Below are positions 11,476-23,538 of a DNA stretch of 64,000 nt, in pieces. This DNA comes from Cunninghamia lanceolata (lineage: Eukaryota > Streptophyta > Pinopsida > Cupressales > Cupressaceae), in NCBI GenBank assembly GCA_027924645.1, contig BSBN01000297.1, forward strand, positions 6,510,001-6,574,000, given 5' to 3'. The notes under the pieces were generated by a model that had not been told where the DNA came from, made no database searches, and saw only the letters and a program-made list of their open reading frames with translations. Within the stretch, counting starts at the first letter, position 1; each line of letters starts with the position of its first letter. The position numbers and the translations under genes were made by a program.

Positions 11476-13980
11476 TTGTGCATCAAAAGTTTGTCTTTCT
11501 CAAAGCACAAGCATAAACCTAGCATTACCTTTCTTGTCCTAGTGTATTCCACGGTAACCACTAAGCTCCAGCAAACTATGAAATCCAAGCAAGTTGTCCA
11601 TAAGAAGTGCAAGTCACCTCCTCACACACCACAGTCGGGTCGTCTCAACATTACTCCCAAGGTCACTCCTAGAACACCTGTGGAAAAACCTACCAATTCT
11701 CCCAGCATACCGCACATCGACCAACCAGGCAATTCCCAAGAAGGGAGGGTTCATTTGGTAAGTACACCCCAATACACCACCAGTTTGCCTCTGGATTTCG
11801 TCCCACAAGGTTATATTGTAGATCTTGCCCCATCTCAAGAAGAGCGACACTTTGAAATAGGTCAATCCTCTCAAGAAGATGAGCAAGATCTTGATGAATT
11901 CATGCAAGATCCTAGAGCCATAGCTGCCATTGACAAAATCCTTAGCGAGAACCAAGATCATTTCTTTCCTTTGCTAGTAGAGCAAGGAGCTAAATTACCC
12001 AAAGATTTTGATCTATCCAATCTTAGCAAGCCTAGCAACACCCAAGACACCATACAAGCGGTGCAAACCATGTCAACTGTGACCACGCCCTTACCTGAAC
12101 AGAGATCGCAGTATAGGAACCCCCTTTATCAAAACCCAACAGGAGAGAGACCCATATCACCACTGCTGACTCCTATGGAGATCTACAAGAACCAACAAGA
12201 AACTCTCCAACATCAAGCAGAGTTAGCTAAGCAAGCCACCTTAGCTAGATCGAATACGCAACCACCTCCTAAAGTGTCCACACCAATCGCAAGTGGAATT
12301 TTGGTTACTCCTTCATGAGTAGGCTTCCCACCAAATTACAATCCAGGGAACAACTATGTAGCCATGCAACAAGGGTCACAACAACTACCACCTCCTATAT
12401 CATCAAACCTTCATGTCTCTCAACCAATTAGAGTCATGCAATCCCAACCACAACATTCTTCTACGCTCGTCATCAAGCCACCTCAACCATCGCGAATCAC
12501 TTCTACCTATGTCCCTCCTCCACAATGTTCATCCTCACTAAATTTCTTTCACACATTGCCTAGCCACTCTCAACATTCCCAACATCAAGTTTCCCAAAGC
12601 TATGTGCCACCATCACAACCTAATCAAACGCACTTTAGATTTCCTCCACCCAATTCTTTTCTTCAACCATCACAAAGCCAACATTCTTACCTAGCGCCAC
12701 CTCCACCTCTGCCAAATCAAAACCTCCAATTCCAACCCAATCTAAACCAAACGTACAACACATATGATCCCAACCAATCTTATGACCCTTATAATACCAA
12801 TGTTCATGGATTACACTACAATCTTCCGTATGGGCAACAATAGCCACTTCTAGGACAACAGGAGACGTTTCCCACCCCTCCCACGGCGATGGAGCTAAAG
12901 ATCGCGGAGGTTCAACAATAGCTATCTGATCTCACGTTTGGCCACACCAAGAAGACCTTCTCTTTAGAGGAAGTGTGTCCTTATCCTTTTGATCAGTCAT
13001 TACCAATGATCCCTTTTTCTCAAAATTTTACTATTCCCAAGTTCGATAAATACAAAGGAAAAGGTGACCCAAAAGACCATCTCAGGGAATTCTACCTTGC
13101 TTGCTTCGAGGTCTCACATAATGACACGTATCTTATGTGTCTCTTTCCTCGCAGTCTTGGAGGACAAGCAATAGAATGGTTCTCACACTTACCTACGGGC
13201 ATCAAGTCTTTCAATGAGCTAGCCGAGAAATTTGCCACCCATTTTTCTTACAACGCAGAGCATGAGATTTCCATGACCGATCTATGCAACAATAAACAGA
13301 AAAATGGTGGAACTTTCATTTCTTTCCTTCAACGATGGAGATAAATGGCCAGCAAATTCTCTTTCAAGATTCCTGAGAAACAGCTTGTTAGCATATTTGT
13401 GCAGAAGCTCAACCAAGAGTTAGGTTTCCATTTGCAAATTCTTAGTGCTACAACCTTCGATGAAATCACATACAAAGGAATCAACATTGAAAAAGCCCTC
13501 ATTGCTAAGAGTGTGGTTAAAATCTTCAAAGAAATGAAAGACAACGCTCCTCATCAACAATCGAACGATAAACCCAAATAGTGGAACAAAAACAAAAACA
13601 TGGTCAACGATGGGGTGGTCGATTCTAAACATTTCCAAACGTTGCAAACACCGCTGCAGCTCTCCAAACCAAGTCAAGCTCCACCTCAACAACAGCAACA
13701 GAAAAGGCAACCTTATCAAAACCAACAACAATGACAACAAGAGCGGCCTCAACAAGATTACCCTCTGCGATGTCAATTCACTCCCTTGGGAGTGCCCATC
13801 GAATCGGTCTTACAGCAAATTTTGCAGAAAGGGCTCATCACCTTACCTGATGCTCCCCCCTATGGAGAACCTGTTTACAAAACTACGCGTTACAGAGACA
13901 ATGAATATTGTGAATTCCATAGGAGCAAGGGGCACAGAACTGCGTCATGCATGAAACTCAAGCATCTAATCTAAAATCTC
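11476..13980 (+). pseudogene. gag: Tat gag (broken)
   Basis: Capsid polyprotein of the Tat element. One frame runs from 11476 through the region, interrupted by stops at 12316, 12841, 12919, 13342, 13579, 13732 and 13972. The N-terminal third is Pro/Gln/Ser-rich. The retrotransposon gag core (about 12970-13560) shows KFDKYKGKGDPKDHLREF, GGQAIEWFSHLP and the FxxRWR region typical of Tat gags. A zinc-knuckle-like C-X2-H-X4-H-X4-C lies at about 13909-13950 (CEFHRSKGHRTASC), with His in place of the second Cys as is usual in this lineage. The start codon is uncertain: 11476 is the first Met of the open frame. The gag-protease frame continues without shift to about 15085. Confidence 0.85.
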
Positions 13981-14046
13981 ATCGAAGGCAATCAAATCAC
14001 TTTTGAAAATGAAACACCAGTTCAACACACGAACAAAGACCTTGAT

Positions 14047-14910
14047 ATGTACAAGGAACCATTCCCTCCTCATGGTCCACCTCCTCCTCAGGACAGAGGT
14101 AAAGGTATCAATCATGCTTCCACTTCCTTTGATTTCATTGTAGGTCATTTTGAAGAGAGTCAATTGTCTACCCTTACAATCAAAGGCAAATCTACGGATT
14201 GCGCTATTACAACTCGCCATGGTCGTGTCACCATTTGTGGTCCTACACCCAGTCTTCCAGCTTAATCTAATTATAATCTTGTTGAACATTTAGGGAAAAT
14301 GCCAGCGTAGATCTCTATTTTGGACCTTCTATGGTCATCACCCGCACATAGAGTAGTGCTAGAAAAAGCCCTCCATGAGTCTTCGGTTCCTAACAACATA
14401 GCAGTCGTGGATTTCCAAGCTATAGTAGGTAACATTGCTTTGCCTTACAACGTGGTCTTCTCAGAGAAGGACCTCCCATCCCATGATCCTTGTCACAATG
14501 ATGCCCTTCATATTGAGGTTCTCATCCATAAGCACAAAATCAAACGCATACTCATAGATGGTGGTGCTGGTCTCAACATCTATTCTTTAAAGTTACTTAA
14601 GCAATTGGGATACTCTGAGGATCATGTCAACTCTGATCATAGTATTACAATCAAGGGGTATGATGATGCTGAACGCCGCTCAGAAGGTGTTATCCACTTG
14701 CCTATACAACTCGGCCATGTCATGCTTGAAACCAGGTGTCAAGTTCTTGATATTGAGCTGCCTTACAACATTATCCTAGGCTGCCCATGGATCCATGCAA
14801 TAAAAGTTGTTCCCTCCACGTACCATCAATCGCTAAAGTTCCCATACAATGGTACAGAGAAAACTATCCCAGGAGACCCCAATCCTTTTGAATTCTGTCG
14901 TGTCTTGTAA
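14047..14910 (+). pseudogene. Tat aspartic protease region (broken)
   Basis: Same frame as gag, with stops at 14263, 14308 and 14908. The active-site segment ILIDGGAGLNIYS (about 14551-14590) is the Tat form D-G-G in place of D-S/T-G. It is followed by NIILGCPWIH (about 14767-14796), the conserved C-terminal protease strand. It would process the polyprotein inside virus-like particles. No mutated catalytic Asp is seen, but the protein cannot be made full length. Confidence 0.85.
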
Positions 14911-15098
14911 GGCAGTTATAAGAATTGCAACCAGGTGCCTAAAAATGAAAAAGCTCTTGAATCCCCACTATATGTTGACCCTGCAATGCTGACTCCAGCC
15001 TCTACAAGTAACCCCAATCCTCTTCCTAAAATCAAAGCGCACATCCGTGATATAGGCTTTGGAACATATGAATCTCAAAATCTTGTTGTGTAGGGTGG

Positions 15099-15440
15099 AT
15101 GCCTTTATCTCCAAAATCTTACGGCCAACCACCCATTGCCAAAGTAACTAAAAAAGCAACTATTCCTCCCCCAGCATTCTTAACCAAATTCCAACAGGGA
15201 AAGTTATTGGAAGAGGAAACTATTGAGGACATTTCTTCTTGGCTCTATAAGGAGAAACAACCAGTCACAATACCAGTCAAGCAATATGGCAATGGTTTGA
15301 GGATAGTAAAAAACATGGGCTATAAAGGCAAAGGTGGCCTTGGCAAATAGAATCAAGGAACTATGGAACCCATTGTTGTGACAAAGAAGCTAGACAAGAA
15401 GGGATTAGGATTTGGTAAGAAGGTACCACATGCCTTGGAC
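15099..15440 (+). pseudogene. G-patch domain between protease and RT
   Basis: The frame differs from that of the protease (one frameshift near 15085). From about 15291 it reads GLRIVKNMGYKGKGGLGK, then a TAG at 15348, then NQGTMEPI. This matches the G-patch glycine pattern (hhxxMGYxGxGGLGxxxQG). G-patches bind RNA and are known near the protease of some retroelements, including betaretroviruses and Tat-type elements. The role here is inferred to be RNA binding or help to reverse transcription. An acidic, low-complexity linker follows (15441-16010). Confidence 0.75.
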
Positions 15441-16109
15441 ATCAAGTATATCCTCGACGAGGTAGCTGACACTTTTCCTGCCAATTCGATGTCTACAGAG
15501 GATATCATCGATGACTCTTCCCTCCATATGACCAATCTATTCGTAGAATCCTCCATTTTTATACTATCCTTCGTATCCTTAACCTCCACCACAAACACCC
15601 AGAATGTCACACTTGTCTACCCTGAACTTATCGATTAGGACCAACAAGGGTCCCCCGTTATAGATGTATTTCAGAATGACAAAGCTTTAGCTGAGTTCAT
15701 GGGACTTTGGGAAGGTATCCCTCTTGGTGATCATAAAATAGGTTTTGTAATGGAACTAGAGCCAACATCTTATTTTGGTGAGAATGCCAAATCCTCCAGT
15801 CGCAAAAGTACAAATAAAAAAAGATCTCTAGGTGAAAACCACATTGTGGCACCTCCCAATCACAAAATAGTAAAAACAAAGGACGTATCCAAAGGTGAAA
15901 ACCCAACTATGGCACCTGAGGATGGAGGATTTGACCTTCCCCTACCATCTAAGTACCAAGAGAAATCAACACTGCTAGTAGAAGATTCTTCAGAGATAAA
16001 CCTTGGCACATAACACAATCCAAAGACCACATTTCTAGTAGCATCATTATCTGAAACAAAGCACAAAAATCTTAACAACTTCTTCTTGCAACGAACCATC
16101 AACTTTGCA

Positions 16110-17450
16110 TGGACCTATGTGGATATGCCAGGGCTAGACCCTAAGCTAGTAGTTCATTATCTCACAGTTGATCCCAAAGTGAAACCAGTCAAATAGAAGT
16201 TGAGAAAGATGCACCCACAGATAGCTCTCTTGGTGAAAGTGGAATTATAGAAATTATTAGATGTAAAGTTCATACAACCCATTGACTATTTAGATTGGGT
16301 CTCAAACATTGTACCTGTGTCTAAACCCAATGGGCACATCCACATGTAATGATTTTAGAGATCTCAACAAGGCATGTCCCAAAGACAACTTTCCACTACC
16401 AAACATTAACATTATAGTGGACTTGACAGCAGGTCACAAGATGCTTTCTCTCATGGACGGATTCTCAGGCTACAATAAGATAAGGATAGCAGAAGAAGAT
16501 CAACATAAAACAACATTTACTTGCCCTTAGGGTAACTATTGTTGGTGTGTCATGTCGTTTGGTCTGAAGAATGCAAGAGCAACCTATTAGAGAACAATGA
16601 CAGTGATATTCCACGATCTCTTTCATCACATCATGGAGGACTATGTGGATGATATACTGGCTAAATCTTCTAGGGCAGACCACATACAAGTTCTAGGATA
16701 GATCTTCGATAGGCTCAAAAAATACCAAGTAAGGCTTAATCCAAACAAGTGTGTATTTGGTGTAACGTCAGGGAAGCTGTTGGGATACATAGTATCTCGT
16801 AGAGGCATCAAAGTAGATCTAGCAAAAGTAAAGGCTATAGTGGAGATGCCTCCACCAAAGAACCTTAAAGCATTAAGGAGCCTTCAAGGAAGGTTGCAAT
16901 CCATTAGGCATTTCATCTCACAGCTAGCAGATAAATGTCAACCATTTCAACACTTGCTCCGAAAGGATGTCTCATTTCGATGGGATGACAAGTGTCAGGC
17001 AACGTTTGATCAACTTAAAGAGTATCTAGCTACACATCCTGTATTGGTTCCACCAGTCATGGATAAACCTTTGATATTATATATCTCCACTACAAATTCA
17101 GACCTGGGGGCCCTGCTAGCACAAAATGATGAATTAGGAAAGGAGCATGCAATTTATTATATCAGTAGAACCTTGGTGGGATATGAACTCAATTATTCAC
17201 CGATGGAAAGAGCTTGTTTAGTAGTAGTGTTCGCCTCCCAAAAGTTGTGGCATTACATGTTGAACCAACACACAAATCTGATAGCCAAAATTGATCCCTT
17301 GAAGTATCTACTAGCAAAAGCAGCTCTTACAGGTAGACTAGCTAAATGGGTCATGATCCTTAGTGAGTTTGACATTGAGTATATAGATCGCAAAGCAATC
17401 AAAGGACAAGCACTAGCAGATCAACTAGCAGAAGCACCCATGACTGATAC
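16110..17450 (+). pseudogene. pol: Tat reverse transcriptase and RNase H (broken)
   Basis: Copies element RNA into DNA and removes the RNA strand. The RT starts near 16110 (HPQIALLVKVEL at about 16210). It continues through DFRDLNKACPKDNFPLP (about 16340-16390) and the catalytic YVDD at 16642-16653. A 2-base deletion near 16347 shifts frame. All in-frame stops here are TAG: 16194, 16248, 16528, 16588 and 16699. The RNase H part (about 17040-17440) includes LILYISTTNSDLGALL and ends with QALADQLAEAP. There, as is usual in Tat, the gypsy RNase H has lost its first catalytic residues (Ser/Asn in place of D). Confidence 0.9.
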
Positions 17451-17509
17451 ACACCCTATGGTAGCAGACTTTCTGGATGAGAATCTATTCACTCTTACCA
17501 ACTCAATAA

Positions 17510-17900
17510 TGTGGAAGTTGTATTTCGATGGTTCCTACACACAGCATGGATTAGGGGCTGGTATATTATTCATCACACCTCAAAATGACTACATTCCAAA
17601 GTCATATCGGCTTGCATTCCCTTGCACCAACAACATTGCCGAGTATGAAGCACTCCTTATAGGTCTCAATACAGCAGTTCAATGGGACATCACAGAATTA
17701 TAGGTTTATGGAGACTCACAACTAGTCATTCGCCAAGTCACAGATGAGTACCAAATAAAAGATGAAAAGTTGGTCCCCTACAAGCAACTAGTGGATGCCT
17801 ACAAAACACATTTTTCTAGCATCACATTTGAGCAAATTCCAAGAGAGCATAACAAAGTTGCAGATTCTATGGCTTATGTAGGGTCATTGATAGACATGCC
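17510..17900 (+). pseudogene. Second, archaeal-type RNase H (aRNH)
   Basis: A second RNase H directly after the first is a hallmark of the Tat lineage. Visible motifs: YFDGSYTQHGLGAGI (first Asp, about 17521), NNIAEYEALLIGL (Glu, about 17632), VYGDSQLVIRQV (second Asp, about 17704) and REHNKVADSMA (third Asp, about 17842). All four catalytic acids are present, though a TAG at 17701 cuts the domain. It probably restores the catalytic activity lost in the first RNase H. Confidence 0.88.
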
Positions 17901-18149
17901 TGTAAATACACAGAAATGTGAATTTTTGATCAAACAATTGTTGATACCCGCCGTCGACGTTCCAGTTACTAAAATCATCTATGAACTTGTTGGTCCCAAT
18001 TCCCCATGGTATGAAGATATCTATGAATACCTTAAAAACAATACCTTTCCCTCTAACCTGTCTTCCACCCAACGTAAAACCTTTATCCTTCGATCCTCCC
18101 ATTACACCATTCTGGGTGATACACTATATCGCCAGAGTCTCGATGCTAT

Positions 18150-19262
18150 CCTCTTACGATGTCTTAATGCGGAAGAAGATGAAGCTACCTTACGAGACAT
18201 ACACGAAGGTGTCTATGGCGCACATTCTACCGGTCCTAATCTCGCTAAGAAGATACTCAGAATAGGTTATTACTAGCCTACAATAGAACAAGATGCCGCA
18301 CAGTTTGCTAAAAAGTGCCTACAATGCCAGTAGCATGGAGATTTGATTCACGCACCAGCACATGAATTACAACCTGTGACAACTCCATGGCCTTTTTCCC
18401 AATGGGGTCTCGACCTCATAGGACAGATCCACCCATCCTCCTCTAATGGCCACAAGTTTATCATTACCACCACTGAGTATTTCACGAAGTGGGTGGAAGC
18501 CATTCCTATGACTTACATCACTAGTAAGCAAATAGCCAAGTTTATCCTTAACTACCTCATTCTTCGGTATGGTATTCCCCAAGCCATTGTCACTAATAAT
18601 GGGAGACCATTCAAGAATCAAGATGTCCGTGCCTTGTGCATACAATACAATATCCAACATCGCTTTTCAACTCCCTACTATCCGCAGAGTAACGGCCAAG
18701 CTGAGGCTTCCAATAAAACCATTCTCAAAATTCTCAAGAAAACAGTCAATGAAGCTGGTCGTGATTGGCACTTGCAACTCAATCCCGCCCTATGGGCCTA
18801 CCACACCAGCATCAGAACACCAACTGGTGCCACACCATATGCCTTGGTCTTTGGCTTTGAAGCCATCCTACCTATAGAGGTCGAGATCCCATCCCTCAGA
18901 GTATCCATGCAGGATCTGATCGACGGAAAAGAGTATCGCACTTCCAGATTAGCTGAGCTTGAACTACTAGATGAGAGGCGTCTTGCCGCACTTAATCATC
19001 TCCATGTCTATCAAAACTACCTCTGGCGTAATTACAACAAAAAGATCAAAGAAAGACGGTTTCAAGTTGGTGATCTTGTACTTAAAGAGATTAGAGAAAT
19101 CAAGCAGATCGAGAAAAGAAGGGCAAGTTTGAGCCTAACTGGTTAGGTCCCTTTATTGTCATAGCAGCATACGGATCAAGAGCTTATACTTTAGCTACAC
19201 CTGACGGCATTCCTCTGGATGAGCCACTTAACAGTGTCCATCTCAAGAAGTTCTATGCTTGA
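18150..19262 (+). pseudogene. Tat integrase (broken, catalytic Asp to Asn)
   Basis: Inserts the cDNA into the genome. The zinc-binding HHCC region lies at about 18205-18335 (H...H, CLQC), with TAG stops at 18274 and 18331. The core has GLDLIG (first Asp, codon 18412), TNNGRPF in place of T-D-N-G (codon 18595 is AAT, so the second catalytic Asp is lost) and GQAEASNK (Glu, codon 18703). After a frameshift near 19115 the C-terminus reads on to VHLKKFYA and stop TGA at 19260-19262, the usual end of Tat integrases. The protein would be inactive even without the stops. Confidence 0.9.
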
Positions 19263-20793
19263 TCCTCAGAGTAGTCCAAAAAAAAAAATCCAAAAAAATC
19301 TGTCCTCTGGTGAAAACCTGGCAAACAGGTGCCTTGGATAAGTACCATAGTGAAAACCTGGCAAATAGGCGCTATGTGTAGAGTCAGTATCCATCATCTA
19401 TCAAGTCCTGTCCACTCCATGTCCAGTGCACAAGGCACACCTTTCCATCTATCCATAATAAAATCACTGACCTTGTTTGCATTTCCATCTCCCTATCTAG
19501 TATAGCTTGGAAATTTGTCAGTGTCCCTTGTCGTCATCCCACATCTTGATCTATGTCAACTATTTGCACTGTCTGGTCCTAGGTCACAAACTTCTAGGTC
19601 TTCTTCATCAGTCATCCATACAAATTTCTCTACCGGAATGGGGGCAATTCCTTCCTTAACTTAGGTCTAGGAGTGATTCCTTGTTCACAGTTCACAACGC
19701 GCTCTTCAATCTTTTCTCCTTTCCGCAGATAACACTCTTTAACGGACACATCGCTCCTATGATAAGGCTATTATCTCCCTAGTGCTTTTACCACATCATC
19801 ATTCCAACCAGAACTACATATTATCATTATTTCAATCTTAAGGTACCTTGATCCCATGGATATGGGTATGTAGGTAGTCTAAAATACGAAGGCAATATCT
19901 AGTACTCAGGTACATAAGATTCCCCCCTTTCACCTTGACCCATTTCATCACTCTATCCAAAACTACATATTTATCACTTTTCATCTTTCATCATAATGTG
20001 CCTTGATCTCATGGACACAGGGTATGTAGGCAGTCTGGAATACGAAGGATGTATCCAGTACTCAGGCACATACGATTCATCATTCTCCACCCGTTTCAAT
20101 CCATCAAACACTGTCACCTTTCTAGTCTTCCATTTTTCAAAATCCATTTGCCTTGACTTGACTAACTCAAGCAACAAGCTAGCGCATCCTTTCAAAGCGA
20201 AAGTCCTTAACAAACCTGAAGCAAAGCAGCTTCCTTCCAGAGTCATCTACTATCCTAACTATTTCGATTGCCAACATCAGCTAAGTCCTGCTTAACCAAA
20301 GCCCTAGATCAACAAGCTTGTCTTCTACAAAGTGTTCCATTGTCAAGACCAACACACGCGTCTCCTGTGACATGTAGCATTTCCTCCAGCGAGACATTGT
20401 CTTTTTAGGTAGATAGCACCCTTTAACGGACATAGAGTTCCTACGATAAGGCTGTTATCTTTCCTATCCAATCTATCCTGAGCAACCTCTTTGGCAAGAG
20501 AATATGTTGGCTATATGTTTACTTTGTAAGTTAGTCAATTTGTGTTATGGTTTTTCTTTTGTTCCTTATCCTTTACCTATTCAAGGCTACCTTGATTTAT
20601 CTATAATCTTGGTATGTTGTGATGCGGTACAAATTGGGGGCATGGTCTTTGCTTTTGTGTGCCGTGTTTGAGGAATGATCATTAGTATCTTTCTTAACAC
20701 CATATTTATCTTGTGTGTGTTATGACCTATCATCTTACATATTAACATTCTTCTTGCATTTACCTGTATTGAAGTTTATTTTATGTTCACGAC
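19263..20793 (+). repeat. Tat 3' noncoding region with duplicated hairpin units
   Basis: Noncoding. Two 40-bp-spaced copies of GTGAAAACCTGGCAAA start at 19310 and 19350. A 72-bp unit with inverted ends (GGTACCTTGAT ... CTCAGGTAC, 19842-19913) is repeated at 19998-20069 as GTGCCTTGAT ... CTCAGGCAC; both ends changed together, so pairing is kept. A second pair, AGATAAC/TTATCT (19728-19776) and AGATAG/TTATCT (20411-20460), shares TTTAACGGACA. A G-rich GGGGGCA occurs near 19646 and 20637. Confidence 0.7.
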
Positions 20794-22114
20794 TGTTGGT
20801 TTTTTCCCAGACTGGATGCTTATTCCCAAATTTCCCTACAAGGTAGCCATCAATGATCAACAGGATCTCTGGGCCAGGGGCCAACAGTATAGGAGATAGA
20901 CTCTATATTTTATCTCCTCTTCTTCTTCAGGCTCTGCAAGACCTAGGGGGTATTCCCTACTCAACATCCATGAGGATATGCATACAAGGCTGGGATGCTG
21001 ACAGAAAGCAGATAAGTCCTCCTGTAAGTAGACCAAAACTGAAAGATAAGAGCAAAGGGGCTAGCTTTGGGCCTATTTGCAGTTGTAGACAGAGGACTGA
21101 GGATCCTAAAACTAACTCTAATGTCCTAATGGTTGTTTTAGATTTTGATTTTGATTTTAAGTTTGGATGCAAAGTTGGATATGGTTGTAACACAAACACA
21201 AAGCAAGATTGGTGCCTATCCAGGGCCTGGAGTCAGTAGACATACACCTGTGAATGATCAGCATGAACAGCTAAAACTGGATTTCAAGGGGATATATGTG
21301 ATATCTGCCTTACAGATACCTCCCAATATAGAGTGTTAAGTTATCTCTACTTATGGCATCCTTACTGCAGTATACCCTTCCTAATGTTCAACCTGAAAAC
21401 AGTTTAATCTACCCCTTGAGCAGAAGTTAAAAGATCAGACATTCAACATAGGAATTCTATGCTCTAGAATCTAAACATTACCCAAATATCCAGATTCATA
21501 AGAAGAATACATGCAATACTGGAGACAGAATTAACACAACACATGCTAAGATAGCATTTCTCATATAAGATTAATCATGAAATCAGTGGGTTCATGCCAG
21601 AAACATACAACAAGAGATACATAAACTCACAGGTAAGCTGTACAGAGCAACCAGATCAGCTTGTTATGCATTACAGAGCCCAAAAATCTTCAACTTTCAA
21701 CAACCACAAATGAGTAACACTTCCTGCTTATAACAGCCAGGTAGTGTACCAAACCAATTAATTACATGGTTGACCAAAAATCCCGCCAGATACACAGTAT
21801 CATGAAAATGGCGCTCAAACACTACCAGATTGGCGCCCAAACATGAATGCAGCAGGTAGGGGAGGAGACAGGAAGATATCTCGAGCCCTGCGCCACTATC
21901 TGCTGATGTACACCTTCAATCGGGTACCAGATCCGCCCATGCCATCGCCCATACCTCTGCAACAATCGCCATTGATGGCGCACCAACCCGCGGCCTCGGG
22001 AAGAATATTAATTCTGCATCGCAACCATTTCCCGCCGAGATTCATCATCATGATATTTCGAAAATGCAGGATATCAATTATCCCACATGCACCCCGCAGC
22101 AACCTCTTTAACAC

Positions 22115-22122
22115 TTTATATA
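22115..22122 (-). promoter_or_regulatory. TATA box of the 2.74-kb solo LTR
   Basis: TATATAAA on the minus strand, with the bZIP-type motif cluster upstream of it (22236-22836). Confidence 0.6.
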
Positions 22123-22235
22123 CTAGGTCATGAGCATATATGATGTCGGTGCTTTTGCTCCTGACGACACTAGTATAAGACTTCATCATCATCATCCTCC
22201 AGCAGCATGATATCCTGTTGCTTGAAATATCACCC

Positions 22236-22836
22236 TGACGTCAGCATCATATTGCAATATAACTGCATGATAATCGCCTTCATCCGCACAGCCTGATCCA
22301 TCGGAGGAACATCCTCCTGCTGAGCTTATACCAAAAGTCTGGCCGATGAACATCCTGATGACATCATCATCATATCCTGCTGACATCATCATCATATCTG
22401 CCTACTACGCACCTCCTCATATCCGGATGACGTCATCATCATGTTTGCAAATATCGGGGGATCTCCTCAAGATGATCAGTGTTAGAAATATGACCCCCCC
22501 CGGGACCTTGATGACGTCATCATCATATTAACATCAGGATGATATTCGGAAGACAACCGGATATTTGGAAATATCATCCTGATGCACAAATATCAGGTTG
22601 CACTGTAGCTCCACTATAAGATCGGGGCGATAACTGAATATGATGATGCTTGAAAAGATCACCCCCAGTAGATAATGCACGAAGCCGGCAGGCAGATATC
22701 TCCTTGATATCAGCATCATCATGACGCTGGAACAAACATACACCCGAGTGATATGAAAATATCACCCCCTCCTTCGGAAATATCATGATGCAGATAGGTA
22801 GAGAACTAAATATCACCCTGACATAAGATGACGTCA
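22236..22836. promoter_or_regulatory. Cluster of four perfect TGACGTCA palindromes in LTR U3
   Basis: TGACGTCA occurs at 22236-22243, 22428-22435, 22512-22519 and 22829-22836. Near misses (TGACATCA at about 22357 and 22381; TGACGTTC at about 22911) lie in the same stretch. Each is embedded in CATCATCAT, or GATGATG on the other strand. TGACG(TCA) is the core of bZIP (TGA/CREB-type) sites. The sites sit 115-715 bp upstream of the TATA box, where an LTR enhancer would be. Function is inferred. Confidence 0.6.
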
Positions 22837-23538
22837 GCATCATCAGGATGAAAAAACAACGAACAAGAAGTGATACAACATCATCAGGATGATATTGACT
22901 AAGATCATCCTGACGTTCAAAATATGATGACCCTAGTGAATATCGGGTCGCACTTAGAACTCTTCAACAACATCATCAGGATGATCATAACCAAGATCAC
23001 CCAATGATAAAAATATCACCCCGGCGAAATATCATGAAGGCAGAAAATATGATGACCCTCGCAAGCAACACGGTGATAACTAAAAATATGATGATGATGA
23101 CGACGACCCTTAGGAAAAAACAAGTCAGGTCGAACAACTTAGAGAATAACCCCTTCAAAATATCGGGGCAACATCATCATCATGTATGGGCAAGGTGATA
23201 ATGGAAGATCACCGGATACTTGAAAAATCACCCCCGCAAGCAAATCAGGGCGCACTGTAGCTCATCAGCAGGATCAGGATGATATCCAGACATCACCCGA
23301 TATTGAAATATGATGATGACGATGAAAAACAAGTCGAAGCAAACACGATGATGCAGACCATCATCGAAGACAAGATGATGATGATGACCTCCTCCTCAGG
23401 AAAATATGATGCTGCAGCTGAAAAATGCTGAGGAGGTCCAATACTTAGGAAAAATGGGCAAGAAGATAAAAGGTTCAAATGAAGAAACCCCCTGATCATG
23501 AAAATCAACCCTAAGTCAAAATGAGTGCTAACAACGAC

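Larger units (their letters stand above)
20794..23533 (-). mobile_element. Solo LTR of 2.74 kb, TSD ACGAC
   Basis: Plus-strand view: it starts TGTTGG (20794) and ends GCTAACA (23533), flanked by ACGAC at 20789-20793 and 23534-23538. Removing it rejoins GTTCACGAC with TATGGCTC. Minus orientation is inferred from the TATA box (22122-22115) and from similarity of 20905-20960 to the R-U5 end of the E1 LTR (CAGGCTCTGC(A/C)A shared with 49068). No internal region is present. The U3 (22123-23533) is rich in GATGATGA and TGACGTCA motifs. Confidence 0.8.

Noticed and set aside
16194..18333. TAG-only stops as a sign of stop-codon reassignment or programmed readthrough
   Set aside because: There are also frameshifts and a lost catalytic residue in the same frame, and other stop codons in gag. 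Decay at CAG/TGG codons explains it more simply.
20853..21239. 128-codon plus-strand frame in the 2.74-kb solo LTR
   Set aside because: On the strand opposite to LTR transcription, no family motif, and the region aligns partly with the noncoding end of the E1 LTR.
22200..23400. Regular GATGATG/CATCATC words as a CRISPR-like or satellite array
   Set aside because: Spacing is irregular, there is no constant repeat unit, and the stretch sits inside an LTR with matching target-site duplications.
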